The notes under the pieces: generated by a model
The model's input: the letters and a program-made list of their open reading frames with translations, nothing else
Databases searched by the model: none
Told to the model about the DNA's origin: nothing
Made by a program: the position numbers and the translations under genes
Shown: piece after piece, positions 63,940-64,000 of the stretch
Position numbering within the stretch: the first letter of the stretch is position 1
Layout: each line of letters begins with the position of its first letter
Origin: Microcella sp.
Lineage (GTDB): Bacteria > Actinomycetota > Actinomycetes > Actinomycetales > Microbacteriaceae
Assembly (NCBI RefSeq): GCF_025808395.1
Contig: NZ_CP075524.1
Coordinates: 1,240,001 to 1,304,000 of the forward strand
Direction of reading: 5' to 3'
Length of the DNA stretch: 64,000 nucleotides

Positions 63940-64000
63940 CGACCCTCTCTTCTTCGTCGCCGCGCTGCACCCGGCGCGACCGCAACGTGTTCGATGCCAT
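63936..64000 (-). CDS. 3' end of an upstream minus-strand gene (partial)
   Basis: The frame from 63998 leftward codes for about 20 residues ending in RRRRREGR and stops at TGA 63936-63938, which overlaps the ATG of the next gene (ATGA). Only the tail is present and no identity is possible. Another frame beginning ATG at 64000 also runs open for about 30 codons. Confidence 0.3.
   Translation of the reverse strand, partial: GIEHVAVAPGAARRRRREGR

Overview
The window looks like a chromosomal segment of a high-GC actinobacterium, most likely Microbacteriaceae. The evidence is the GC-rich codon use, the order rpsB-tsf-pyrH-frr-cdsA, the cluster rplS-lepB-rnhB-DUF2469-yraN-comM-dprA, DivIVA-type coiled-coil proteins, a DUF222/HNH endonuclease, GlgE-type glycogen metabolism and an LAxTG (class E sortase) surface protein. 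No tRNA, rRNA or CRISPR array was recognised.

Region 1 (1-6.1 kb) is accessory DNA, visibly less GC-rich than the rest. It holds the tail of a probable nuclease, an IS3-family element with a nonsense-mutated orfB, a membrane-anchored dCTP-deaminase/dUTPase-fold protein that has lost its catalytic glutamate, and a two-gene operon. The operon encodes a four-part fusion (helix-hairpin-helix, DEDDy exonuclease, DUF429, nucleotide-kinase-like P-loop) followed by a short adenylosuccinate-synthetase paralogue. That paralogue carries Ser where PurA has its catalytic Asp, which is the hallmark of phage PurZ (2-aminoadenine synthesis). I regard this module as the most interesting content and a candidate undescribed nucleotide-based conflict or DNA-modification system.

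Region 2 (6.1-23 kb) carries gatC-gatA and gatB separated by a DUF6498 membrane protein and a DUF222/HNH gene. It then has lipoproteins, an alpha/beta hydrolase, ligA, an FAD-linked sugar-lactone oxidase paired with a PLP amino-acid deaminase/aldolase, mnmA and a cysteine desulfurase. The last two are both linked to tRNA thiolation. Several GC-rich minisatellites and a perfect 18-bp inverted repeat lie between genes.

Region 3 (23-33 kb) is a glycogen/alpha-glucan cluster. glgX and ybaK lie on the plus strand, glgP on the minus strand, and glgE-glgB on the plus strand. A 519-bp gap with a palindrome and several hairpins separates glgP from glgE.

Region 4 (33-48 kb) contains a CnoX-like thioredoxin/TPR protein, envelope and polarity proteins, a lytic transglycosylase, and the translation/lipid cluster cdsA-frr-[LAxTG protein]-[EamA transporter]-pyrH-tsf-rpsB.

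Region 5 (48-64 kb) contains an M23 peptidase whose frame stays open across antisense xerC, an MMPL exporter divergent from a MarR regulator with a shared palindrome, a metallophosphoesterase, and dprA-comM-yraN. It continues with a large surface/membrane protein, DUF2469, rnhB, lepB and rplS, and finally a TetR regulator joined to map and two hypothetical genes.
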